Source: Streptomyces sp. AC555_RSS877
GTDB taxonomy: Bacteria > Actinomycetota > Actinomycetes > Streptomycetales > Streptomycetaceae
Direction: 5' to 3'
Assembly (NCBI RefSeq): GCF_019049245.1
Contig: NZ_JAGMUK010000005.1
Span: 124,001 to 188,000, forward strand
Length of the DNA: 64,000 nt
Shown: positions 51,938 to 59,432 of the stretch, one piece after another
How the letters are laid out: each line of letters starts with the position of its first letter
Position numbering within the stretch: position 1 is the first letter of the stretch
Translations under genes and position numbers: made by a program
The notes under the pieces: model-generated
The model's input: only the letters and a program-made list of their open reading frames with translations
Told to the model about the DNA's origin: nothing
Databases searched by the model: none

Positions 51938-53019
51938 GAGTACAGGTTCCCGTTGCTGACCTCGTGGACGTGGTCGTGCCCGGGGACGTGCGGTTCGGTC
52001 ACGGGAAGGGACGAGTCCGCCGACAGGTCCCAGCTCGACGCCGGCCGGTTCCGCGCCACCATCTCCGCGCCCAGCGCGGCCACCATCGCCCCGTTGTCGG
52101 TGCACAGCTTGGGCCGCGGGACGCGCAGCCGGATTCCGGCCGCCTCGCAGCGCTCCTGGGCCAGCGCCCGCAACCGGGTGTTGGCGGCCACACCTCCGCC
52201 GATCATCAGGTGGTCGACGCCCTCGTCACGGCAGGCCCTGACCGCCTTGCGGGTCAGCACGTCCACGACCGCCTCCTGGAAGGAGGCCGCCACGTCCCGC
52301 ACCGGCACCTCCTCCCCCGCCGCCCGCTTCGCCTCGATCCAGCGGGCCACGGCCGTCTTCAGCCCGGAGAAGGAGAAGTCGTACGCCGGGTCGCGCGGCC
52401 CGGTCAGACCGCGCGGGAACGCGATGGCCGACGGGTCGCCCTCCTTCGCGTACCGGTCGATGACCGGGCCGCCCGGGAACCCGAGGTTGAGCACGCGCGC
52501 GATCTTGTCGAAGGCCTCCCCCGCCGCGTCGTCGATGGTGGCGCCCATCGGCCGTACGTCGGAGGTGATGTCCGAGGAGAGCAGCAGGGACGAGTGGCCG
52601 CCGCTCACCAGCAGTGCCATCGTCGGCTCCGGCAGCGCCCCGTGCTCCAGCTGGTCCACGCAGATGTGCGAGGCCAGGTGGTTGACGCCGTACAGCGGCT
52701 TGCCGAGCGCGTAGGCGTACGCCTTCGCCGCCGAGACGCCGACGAGCAGGGCGCCCGCGAGCCCCGGACCGGCCGTCACGGCGATGCCGTCCAGGTCCCT
52801 CGCCGAGACCCCCGCTTCCTTCAGCGCGCGGTCGATGGTCGGCACCATCGCCTCCAGGTGCGCCCGGGAGGCGACCTCCGGCACGACCCCGCCGAAGCGG
52901 GCGTGTTCGTCGACGCTGGAGGCGATGGCGTCGGCCAGCAGGGTGGTGCCCCGGACGATGCCGACGCCGGTCTCGTCACAGGAGGTCTCGATGCCGAGGA
53001 CGAGCGGTTCGTCAGCCAT
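51934..53019 (-). CDS. tsaD: tRNA N6-threonylcarbamoyladenosine synthase TsaD
   Basis: A 361-aa Kae1/TsaD protein. It transfers threonylcarbamoyl to A37 of ANN-decoding tRNAs, working with TsaB and TsaE, both encoded here. The ASKHA fold starts [16 protein letters not shown]. The metal ligands lie in NHLASHI (HxxxH), and [17 protein letters not shown] and [10 protein letters not shown] are conserved. The start overlaps the end of rimI by 8 nt. Confidence 0.97.
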   Translation of the reverse strand: MADEPLVLGIETSCDETGVGIVRGTTLLADAIASSVDEHARFGGVVPEVASRAHLEAMVPTIDRALKEAGVSARDLDGIAVTAGPGLAGALLVGVSAAKAYAYALGKPLYGVNHLASHICVDQLEHGALPEPTMALLVSGGHSSLLLSSDITSDVRPMGATIDDAAGEAFDKIARVLNLGFPGGPVIDRYAKEGDPSAIAFPRGLTGPRDPAYDFSFSGLKTAVARWIEAKRAAGEEVPVRDVAASFQEAVVDVLTRKAVRACRDEGVDHLMIGGGVAANTRLRALAQERCEAAGIRLRVPRPKLCTDNGAMVAALGAEMVARNRPASSWDLSADSSLPVTEPHVPGHDHVHEVSNGNLYS

Positions 53020-53554
53020 GGATCTCGGTTCCTTGTACGCCGTTCACGGAGGTGGAGGGGGAGGGGGAGGCGGAGGTGGAGGGGCCGTTCAGTTTCATCA
53101 CCAGGGCGTCCACGTTGCCCGGCTGGTAGTAGCCGCGCCGGAAACCGATGGGCTCGAAGCCGAAGCGCTCGTAGAGCTTCTGGGCGCGGATGTTGTCGAC
53201 CCGGCACTCCAGCATCACTTCGGCGCACTCGAAGGCGGACGCGGCCCGCAGCAGCTCGGTCAGCAGCCGTCCGCCGAGGCCGGTGCCCTGGTGGTCGCGG
53301 GCGACGGCGATGGTCTGTACGTCGGCCAGGTCTCCGGAGGAGGCCAGTCCGGCGTATCCGACCAGGCGCCCTTCGGCGGTCTCGGCGACGACGTACCGTC
53401 GTGTCGCCTCGGCGCCCCGGGAGTGGGCCAGCTCGGACCAGAACATGCCCCGGCTCCAGGCGTCCTCGGGGAAGAGGTCCCGCTCCAGTTCGAGCACGGG
53501 GTCGATGTCCCACCAGCGCATCTCGCGCAGTCGAGGTGTCACGGTGCGGGTCAC
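53012..53554 (-). CDS. rimI: GNAT N-acetyltransferase RimI-like
   Basis: A 180-aa GNAT protein. The acetyl-CoA loop is [13 protein letters not shown], followed by [25 protein letters not shown], as in RimI, which acetylates the N-terminus of ribosomal protein S18 and perhaps other proteins. Start GTG (53552-53554) overlaps the tsaB stop; the end overlaps tsaD by 8 nt. The C-terminal 25 residues are a Ser/Pro-rich tail beyond the fold. Placement between tsaB and tsaD is common in bacteria. Confidence 0.93.
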   Translation of the reverse strand: MTRTVTPRLREMRWWDIDPVLELERDLFPEDAWSRGMFWSELAHSRGAEATRRYVVAETAEGRLVGYAGLASSGDLADVQTIAVARDHQGTGLGGRLLTELLRAASAFECAEVMLECRVDNIRAQKLYERFGFEPIGFRRGYYQPGNVDALVMKLNGPSTSASPSPSTSVNGVQGTEIHG

Positions 53555-54207
53555 TTGGGGGTGACCACCTTGTAGTTCTTGGGGACCTGGGCGTCGGGGC
53601 GGCGCAGGTACAGGGGCCGGGGGGCGGGGAGTTCCCGGCCCGCGGCCAGTCTCTCGACGGCGAGGCGAGCCAGCGCCGCGGCCGACACGTTCTCGGGTTC
53701 GTGCGCGACCGGGAAGGTGTCCGGGTAGAGCAGTGCGCCCGCGCCGACGGCCGGCAGTCCGGCCACCTGGCCGGCGATGTCGGCGGGCCGGTCGACGGCG
53801 GGGTCGGTGAGGCGGGTGCGGGAGTCGGCGTACTTCGCCCAGTAGACCTCCTTGCGCCGGGCGTCGGTCGCCACGACGAAGGGGCCCTTCTCGATGTCGG
53901 CCGCATACGCGAGGCCGTCGAGGGTGCACACGCCGTGGACGGGGACACCGAGCGCGAGACCGAAGGTGTCCGCGGTCATCAGGCCGACGCGCAGCCCGGT
54001 GTAGGGGCCGGGGCCGATGCCGACGACGACACCGGTGACGGCGTCGATCGTGAGGCCGGCCTCGGCGAGGACGCGGTCGACGGCCGGCAGCAGCAGCTCG
54101 CCGTGCCGGCGCGCGTCCACCTGACTCGACGAGGCGATGACGTCCGTGCCGTCGTGCAGCGCGACGGTGACGGCGGGGGTGGCGGTATCCAGAGCGAGCA
54201 AGAGCAC
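53551..54207 (-). CDS. tsaB: tRNA t6A biosynthesis protein TsaB
   Basis: A 218-aa ASKHA-fold partner of TsaD. MLLLALDTATPAVTVALHDG is the phosphate-1 strand, RRHGELLLPAVDRVLAEAG the helix that contacts TsaD, and GIGPGPYTGLRVGL the conserved glycine-rich loop. It stabilises TsaD in the threonylcarbamoyl transferase complex. First gene of the overlapping tsaB-rimI-tsaD block. Confidence 0.95.
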   Translation of the reverse strand: MLLLALDTATPAVTVALHDGTDVIASSSQVDARRHGELLLPAVDRVLAEAGLTIDAVTGVVVGIGPGPYTGLRVGLMTADTFGLALGVPVHGVCTLDGLAYAADIEKGPFVVATDARRKEVYWAKYADSRTRLTDPAVDRPADIAGQVAGLPAVGAGALLYPDTFPVAHEPENVSAAALARLAVERLAAGRELPAPRPLYLRRPDAQVPKNYKVVTPK

Positions 54208-54306
54208 GCAAACAGCCTACGGCTCCTGCGACGCGGGCACGGCCGTCCGGGAGGGGTGGTCACCTGCTGCTACCGTCACCGCAAAGCGGGACGTACTACA
54301 CGAGGC

Positions 54307-54876
54307 ATGAGGTGGACGACGGTGGCAAGTGGCAGCTCGGGAATCGTGGCCGGGCTCACCGTGGCGGCCCTGGCGACGGTCGGCTTCCTCGCCTACCAGG
54401 CCTCGGCGAACGTCCCGGCCGGCCTCGGCGGACCGGACACCGGCAGCCCGGCCGCGGCGGCCGCTCTGAAGGCGCCCCTCGGCCAGGAGAACCCCACCGC
54501 GCTGCCCGCCGACTCCGGTGAGGGTGAACGGGTCGTCTACTCGCTGGACCGCGACCGGGTGTGGCTGGTCGGCCCGGGCAACGAGGTCAGCCGCACCTTC
54601 AAGGTCACCCCGGGGACCGTCGCCCCGGCCCCGGGCACGTACGCGGTCAGGTCCCGCTCGAACAGGATCACCGGCACCGACGGCATCCCCGTCGAACACG
54701 TCGTGCGCTTCACCAGCGTGGACGGCGTGGCCATCGGCTTCAGCGCTGCGGTGGACAACCGCGCGCCGCTCTCCCGCCGCCCGGCCAAGACGGGCGGCAT
54801 CCGGGAGTCCCGTGCCGACGGTGACGCGATGTGGAAGTCCGCGACGATCGGCGTGAAGGTCGTCGTGGTCCGCTAG
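54307..54876 (+). CDS. exported or membrane-anchored protein of unknown function
   Basis: 189 aa. One N-terminal hydrophobic helix (IVAGLTVAALATVGFLAYQ) is a signal or anchor. The remainder is Ala/Gly-rich and then a beta-rich domain (RVVYSLDRDRVWLVGPGNEVSRTFKV, RITGTDGIPVEHVVRFTSVDGVAIGFS). The domain recalls the beta-sandwich of L,D-transpeptidase-like proteins but has no Cys or HGT-type active site. It is transcribed opposite to the t6A genes on both sides. Confidence 0.78.
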   Translation: MRWTTVASGSSGIVAGLTVAALATVGFLAYQASANVPAGLGGPDTGSPAAAAALKAPLGQENPTALPADSGEGERVVYSLDRDRVWLVGPGNEVSRTFKVTPGTVAPAPGTYAVRSRSNRITGTDGIPVEHVVRFTSVDGVAIGFSAAVDNRAPLSRRPAKTGGIRESRADGDAMWKSATIGVKVVVVR

Positions 54877-54891
54877 GGCCGGACGGGGTTC

Positions 54892-55062
54892 CTAGGCCGC
54901 TTTGCGATGCTCGGCGGGCGGCTGGACCGTGCCGGGATCGGGCAGCCGCGGAGGCGTGGAGACCGCGTGCGCGGCGGCGCAGGACGCCAGCAGGTCGCGC
55001 ATGGACACCCCGGCGACGACCGCGTACGGCCGCGGTTCCGGCTTGTTCTCGATGGCCGACAT
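54892..55062 (-). CDS. 56-aa protein behind a palindromic operator
   Basis: A short ORF with an excellent ribosome site: AGGAGG 5 nt before the ATG (55060-55062). The peptide begins MSAIENKPEPRPYAVVAGVS and ends PAEHRKAA; it has one Cys in the middle (LLASCAAAH). Codon positions show the genome's usual third-base GC bias. It converges on the gene at 54307 with 15 bp between stops. A perfect 10-bp inverted repeat sits 28 nt upstream of the start. I do not recognise the family; regulated expression of a small peptide is likely. Confidence 0.72.
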   Translation of the reverse strand: MSAIENKPEPRPYAVVAGVSMRDLLASCAAAHAVSTPPRLPDPGTVQPPAEHRKAA

Positions 55063-55090
55063 GGACGCCTCCTGAAGTTCGGGGGCGGGC

Positions 55091-55112
55091 GTAGTTAGGT
55101 AGACCTAACTAC
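55091..55112 (-). promoter_or_regulatory. perfect palindrome upstream of the 56-aa gene
   Basis: GTAGTTAGGT, a 2-nt AG spacer, then ACCTAACTAC. It is AT-rich relative to the flanks and contains a -10-like TAACTA on the minus strand, so it could be an operator inside the promoter. It shares TTAGG/CCTAA half-sites with DtxR/IdeR iron boxes but the spacing does not fit; MarR- or TetR-type operators of this look are also common. Confidence 0.75.
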
Positions 55113-55224
55113 AAACTGGATACCATGTGACCACGCACGAGACGTCGAGCGCAACATCTTGCCGACGCCTTGTCGGAACCTTCATCTCCGGCGGCTGCCG
55201 TTCACACGAACAGGCGCGGCCGGT

Positions 55225-55737
55225 TCACGCCGACAGCACGCTCAGGTCCGCCGCCGCCCACCGTTCGCCCAGCCCGGTCAGCGTCACGTGCCGCACCTCG
55301 TCCGTGGTGTCTCCGACGGCCCGGTGGATCACGATCTCCAGCCGGTCGTCGGTCAGCTCCTCGACCTTGCCCTCGCCCCACTCCACGACGATCACCGACT
55401 CGGGCAGCGAGACGTCGAGGTCGAGGTCCTCCATCTCGTCGAGGCCGCCACCGAGGCGGTACGCGTCGACGTGGACGAGCGGCGGCCCGTCCCCGAGGGC
55501 CGGGTGCACCCGGGCGATCACGAAGGTCGGGGACGTCACGGCCCCCCGGACGCCGAGCCCCTCGCCGAGCCCGCGGGTCAGCGTCGTCTTGCCCGCGCCC
55601 AGCTCACCGGTGAGCATCACGAGGTCGCCGGCGCGCAGCAGCTTGGCCAGGCGGCGGCCCAGCTCGCGCATCTGCTCGGGGGAGGTGACGGTCAGCTCGG
55701 TGTCAGCCGGGTCGTGCGGCGCTGCTGGTGCTTCCAT
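55225..55737 (-). CDS. tsaE: tRNA t6A biosynthesis ATPase TsaE
   Basis: A 170-aa P-loop ATPase required to reset the TsaB-TsaD complex. The Walker A is GELGAGKTT (Lys50), with SPTFVIARVH and VHVDAYRLGG following, and EWGEG completes the conserved set. The start at 55737 lies 35 nt inside the preceding hydrolase gene; conservation of MEAPAAP-type N-termini in relatives (recalled) supports it. tsaE is separated from tsaB by the 56-aa gene and an opposing gene. Confidence 0.94.
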   Translation of the reverse strand: MEAPAAPHDPADTELTVTSPEQMRELGRRLAKLLRAGDLVMLTGELGAGKTTLTRGLGEGLGVRGAVTSPTFVIARVHPALGDGPPLVHVDAYRLGGGLDEMEDLDLDVSLPESVIVVEWGEGKVEELTDDRLEIVIHRAVGDTTDEVRHVTLTGLGERWAAADLSVLSA

Positions 55738-56959
55738 AGCCACCCACGGTAGCTCCTGCGGGTACGGCACCCGCCCGGGTGAGCAGGTCGGCGAGCCGGT
55801 CGGTGACCACTTCCGGGTGTTCCAGCATCACCAGGTGCCCGGCGTCCGGGACGAGCACCAGCTCGGCGTCCGGCAGCAGGTCGGCGATGGCCTCGCTGTG
55901 CTCGCTGGGCGTGACGAGGTCCCCCACCCCGGCCAGCACGAGCACCGGCAGGTCTGCGAAGTGGACTAGGGCCTCGGTCTTGTCGTGGTCGTTGAACGCC
56001 GGGTAGTACTCGGCGACGACGTCGATCGGTGTGCCCTCGATCATCCGCTCGGCGAACCGGACGATGGCCGGGTCGACGTCCCGCGACGCGAACGAGTACC
56101 GCTTGATGACCCCGGCGAACAGGTCGGCGGTCGCCCGGCGCCCCTTCTCCACCAGGGCGGCCTGCTGTCCCAGCGCCTTCAGCACGCCGGGCAGCACCCG
56201 CCGTACGGCGTTCACGCCCGCCACGGGCAGCCCGAAGTTCACCTCGCCGAGCCGCCCCGACGACGTGCCCACCAGTGCCGCCGCCACCACCCTCTCGCGG
56301 ATCAGCTCGGGGTACTGGTCGGCCAGGGCCATGACGGTCATGCCGCCCATGGAGTGCCCCACCAGCACGAGCGGTCCGTCCGGCACGGCGGCGTCGATGA
56401 CGGCCTTCAGGTCGCGGCCCAGCTGCTCGATGCTGACCGGCACGTCGTTCTGCACCTGGGCCACGCCCCGCGCGGACCGGCCGTGGCTGCGCTGGTCCCA
56501 GTGCACGGTCCGTACGACGCCCCGCAGGGCGGCGCGCTGGAAGTGCCAGGAGTCCTGGCTCAGGCAGTAGCCGTGACTGAAGACGACGGTGACGGGTGCG
56601 GGTGCCTTGCGGCCGAAGAGCCGCCGGCGCCGGGGGCCGAGGGAGGCGGCGGTGGTGTCCGGGTCGACGTCGTCGACCTCGTAGTACAGCTCGGTGCCGT
56701 CGTCGGCGTACGCCTTGCCGGGGGTGCCACGCAGCGCGCCGTACGGTCCGGTCGAGTCCAGCGCGAGCCGCGCCTTCTGGCGCATGCCGCGGCCGACGGT
56801 GAGCCGCTCTATGGCGACTCCGGCCGCCGCGCCCGCGGCGACCACCCCTATCGCGGCGCCCGCGATGCCGGTCGCCCGGCGCCAGCCGGCGGCCGCCCCC
56901 GTGGCGGAGGCGACGGCCGCGGCAGCGTCCACGACGGCCTCCGCACTGCTCTCGCTCAC
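55703..56959 (-). CDS. alpha/beta hydrolase with N-terminal membrane segment
   Basis: A 418-aa serine hydrolase. An Ala/Gly-rich hydrophobic N-terminus (about 25-50) is probably a membrane anchor. The hydrolase fold has oxyanion HGYCLSQDSW, nucleophile elbow GHSMGGM, acid in LAGVGDLVTPSEHS and His in PDAGHLVMLEHP. Esterase or lipase activity is likely; the substrate is unknown. It lies between alr and tsaE on the same strand and overlaps tsaE by 35 nt, so it is cotranscribed with it. Confidence 0.88.
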   Translation of the reverse strand: MSESSAEAVVDAAAAVASATGAAAGWRRATGIAGAAIGVVAAGAAAGVAIERLTVGRGMRQKARLALDSTGPYGALRGTPGKAYADDGTELYYEVDDVDPDTTAASLGPRRRRLFGRKAPAPVTVVFSHGYCLSQDSWHFQRAALRGVVRTVHWDQRSHGRSARGVAQVQNDVPVSIEQLGRDLKAVIDAAVPDGPLVLVGHSMGGMTVMALADQYPELIRERVVAAALVGTSSGRLGEVNFGLPVAGVNAVRRVLPGVLKALGQQAALVEKGRRATADLFAGVIKRYSFASRDVDPAIVRFAERMIEGTPIDVVAEYYPAFNDHDKTEALVHFADLPVLVLAGVGDLVTPSEHSEAIADLLPDAELVLVPDAGHLVMLEHPEVVTDRLADLLTRAGAVPAGATVGGYGSTSSAARPG

Positions 56960-57010
56960 GTAACCGCTCCTCTTCGCCGGACTGCTGGTTCGCTGGGTCG
57001 GGTGACACAG

Positions 57011-57060
57011 GTGTTGCCGGATGGTGCCGGGTGATGCCGGGTGATGCCGGGTGATGCCGG
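57011..57060. repeat. 10-bp tandem repeat between alr and the hydrolase gene
   Basis: Five decamers in a row: GTGTTGCCGG, ATGGTGCCGG and GTGATGCCGG three times. It lies in the 129-bp spacer and is a likely site of slippage length variation. Confidence 0.9.
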
Positions 57061-57088
57061 GCGTGCTGTTCTTCCGCGCCCTTGCGGG

Positions 57089-58258
57089 TTACCCGACTGG
57101 TTCCTCATTCACATAGACGCGGGGAACGCGCGTTCCGATCCGGGTGACGATCTCGTACGCGATGGTCCCCGCGGCCTGTGCCCAGTCCTCGGCGGTGGGC
57201 TCACCACGGTCACCCGGCCCGAACAGCACGGCGGCCGCACCCGCTTCGGGCTCGTCACCGCCCAGGTCGACGACGAACTGGTCCATGGCGACCCGCCCCG
57301 CGACCGTCCGCCACTTGCCGCCGACCAGCACGGGGCCGGTTCCGGAGGCGTGCCGTGGAATGCCGTCCGCGTAGCCGACGGGCACCAGGCCGAGGGTCGT
57401 CTCGCCCGGCGTGACGTAGTGGTGCCCGTAACTGACGCCGTGGCCGCCCGGCACGTGCTTGACGAGCGCGACGGACGCCGAGAGCGTCATGACCGGACGC
57501 AGCCCGAAGTCGGCGGGGCTGCCGACCTCGGGGCTCGGCGAGATCCCGTAGACCGCGATCCCGGTCCGTACGAGGTCGAAGTGGGCCTCGGGAAGGGTGA
57601 GCGCGGCCGGCGAGTTGGCGATGTGCCGCACCTCGGGCCGCACGCCCTGACCCTCCGCGTACGCCACCATCTCCCGGAAACGGGTGAGCTGGGCGGCGAT
57701 GGAGGGATGCCCGGGTTCGTCGGCGCAGGCGAAGTGCGACCAGAGCCCGGTGATCCGGACCAGCCCTTCGCGCTCGGCCTTCAGCGCCTCTCCGACCAGC
57801 TCGGCCCAGTCCTCGCCGGGCTGACAGCCGTTGCGCCCCAGCCCGGTGTCAGCCTTGAGCTGCACGCGGGCGGGAGTACGGGCACCGCGAGCCGCCTCGG
57901 TGACCTCCCGAAGGGCCCACATCGCACTCACCGAGATGTCGAGGTCGGCGTCGACGGCAGCCCGCCAGGGCCCGCCGGGTGTCCAGAGCCAGCACATGAT
58001 GCGGCCGTCCAGCCCGGCGGCCCGCAGGGCGAGGGCCTCCTCGGGCGTGGCCGTACCGAGCCAGGTCGCCCCGGCCCGCACCGCCGCGCGAGCACACGGG
58101 ACCGCCCCGTGGCCGTACGCGTCGGACTTCACCACGGCCATGACGGCCGCCCCCGCGGCACGGGTACGCAGGCTCCGCACGTTGGCCCGCAGCGCGGCCA
58201 GGTCGATCTCGGCGCGGGCCCGCAGCGGTGCGGTCGGGGCAGGTGCTGTCTCAGTCAT
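57089..58258 (-). CDS. alr: alanine racemase
   Basis: A 389-aa fold type III PLP enzyme that makes D-alanine for peptidoglycan. The cofactor Lys44 is in MAVVKSDAYGHGA. HGVSYGHHYVT contains the opposing catalytic Tyr region, and VAMDQFVVDLGG is conserved. It sits upstream of the hydrolase and tsaE genes, an arrangement kept in many actinobacteria. Confidence 0.96.
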   Translation of the reverse strand: MTETAPAPTAPLRARAEIDLAALRANVRSLRTRAAGAAVMAVVKSDAYGHGAVPCARAAVRAGATWLGTATPEEALALRAAGLDGRIMCWLWTPGGPWRAAVDADLDISVSAMWALREVTEAARGARTPARVQLKADTGLGRNGCQPGEDWAELVGEALKAEREGLVRITGLWSHFACADEPGHPSIAAQLTRFREMVAYAEGQGVRPEVRHIANSPAALTLPEAHFDLVRTGIAVYGISPSPEVGSPADFGLRPVMTLSASVALVKHVPGGHGVSYGHHYVTPGETTLGLVPVGYADGIPRHASGTGPVLVGGKWRTVAGRVAMDQFVVDLGGDEPEAGAAAVLFGPGDRGEPTAEDWAQAAGTIAYEIVTRIGTRVPRVYVNEEPVG

Positions 58259-58303
58259 GGCGCCCCCAGTGTCTCAGAGGGGTCCGACAGGACCGCCGGA
58301 CGC

Positions 58304-59203
58304 CTACGTTCCGGACCTTCGCCCCCACACGTACACCCGGTCGCCCTTCTTCAGCACACCCCACAGCGTGCGCGCGTCGCCGAGGCTCAGGTTGACGCAG
58401 CCCATGGAGCCGACGGTGGTGAAGATGCTGCCGTAGACGGCGTGGAAGGCCTGCCCGCCGCTGAAGAACTGGGAGTACGGCATGGGCTGGTTGTAGAGCG
58501 TCGACACGTGGTTCTTGTGCCGCCAGTAGATCGTGTGCCACCCGGCCCGCGTCCGGTACCCGGCCCGCCCACTGCGCATGGGCACGGGTCCGTACACGAC
58601 CTTCTCGCCCTTCTGCACCCAGGTCAGCTGCCGAGTGAGATCGACACAGGCGACCCGATGGGCCCTGACGGGACACTTCTTCGCGGCGTTCGGATTCTTC
58701 CTCGCGGAGATGAGCTGCATCCGCGCCCAGGTCACCGGCCCGGCGAACCCGATGGCGGGCTTGATCTTCTGCTGCACCTGAAACGCCCGGATCGCCTTGC
58801 AGTCCCCCGCCGACTGCTTCCCGTCCACCGTCCGCTTCAGCCACCGCTCCACCTGCCGCTGATACGGCCCGGTCAGCCTGCTGCACGTCACCCCCGCGAC
58901 AGCATCGGCCAACGGCACGTACTCGACCAGCTCATACGTCCCCGGCGCCGCCCCGCGCGGCTCCACCGCGTCCTCCTCCGCAGTGGGCTCGTACACCCTC
59001 GGCGGCAACGCCTGATCGGGCGTGTCGACCTGCCACGGCTGATACGGCCCCGGCGGAACACCGGGCACCAGCTCGGCCTCGGACCCGGCGGCCGGCGGCG
59101 CCGGTTCGGCGGAGGCGGCCCCGACGGGCAGGGCGGTGGCGGCGACGAGGAGTACGGCGACACATCGAGGGGCGAACCTGGGGACAACACGTGTGCTGAT
59201 CAT
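58304..59203 (-). CDS. secreted L,D-transpeptidase with peptidoglycan-binding domain
   Basis: A 299-aa exported protein. The signal peptide ends near SAE (residue 32). A peptidoglycan-binding helical domain (about 105-165, LTGPYQRQVERWLKRTVDGKQSAGDCKAIRAFQV) precedes the YkuD-type catalytic domain. His254 and Cys269 lie in the HAVYGSIF...SMGCVNLS signature; Met occupies the position usually held by His in SHGC. It should form or edit 3-3 cross-links. It lies between alr and the NAD(P)HX repair gene, next to a dispersed repeat, so it may be an insertion into the conserved cluster. Confidence 0.9.
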   Translation of the reverse strand: MISTRVVPRFAPRCVAVLLVAATALPVGAASAEPAPPAAGSEAELVPGVPPGPYQPWQVDTPDQALPPRVYEPTAEEDAVEPRGAAPGTYELVEYVPLADAVAGVTCSRLTGPYQRQVERWLKRTVDGKQSAGDCKAIRAFQVQQKIKPAIGFAGPVTWARMQLISARKNPNAAKKCPVRAHRVACVDLTRQLTWVQKGEKVVYGPVPMRSGRAGYRTRAGWHTIYWRHKNHVSTLYNQPMPYSQFFSGGQAFHAVYGSIFTTVGSMGCVNLSLGDARTLWGVLKKGDRVYVWGRRSGT

Positions 59204-59281
59204 GCGATCAGAGAATCGCGGGCCCCCAGCACGAGGGCGCTGCCGCGCGGTGGGGTCACCCTTATTGCCGAGCACTCCCCC

Positions 59282-59395
59282 ACAGCCCGTCCGGCTTTTG
59301 AGGACACGGCCGTTCAGGCCGAAGCGGGGGTCTGGGGGCGGCAGCCCCCAGGGACGGGACGGGAAGGGGCGGCGGGGGCGAAAACCCCCGGAGGG
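59282..59395. repeat. dispersed Streptomyces intergenic repeat
   Basis: The sequence CAGCCCGTCCGG-CTTTTGAGGAC followed by GTTCAGGCCGAAGCGGGGG, TCTGGGGGCGGCAGCCCC and GGGGCGGCGGGGGCGAAAA is an element I recall as common between genes across Streptomyces genomes. It contains a CTGGGGGC/GCCCCCAG inverted repeat that could terminate transcription. It fills most of the gap between the transpeptidase and NAD(P)HX repair genes. Confidence 0.7.
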
Positions 59396-59432
59396 CACCC
59401 CTCACCCCCGGCACCGCCACCAAACCACCGCT

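Noticed and set aside
55091..55112. DtxR/IdeR iron box
   Set aside because: The half-sites TTAGGT and ACCTAA are present, but their spacing and centre do not match the 19-bp consensus, and no iron gene is adjacent.
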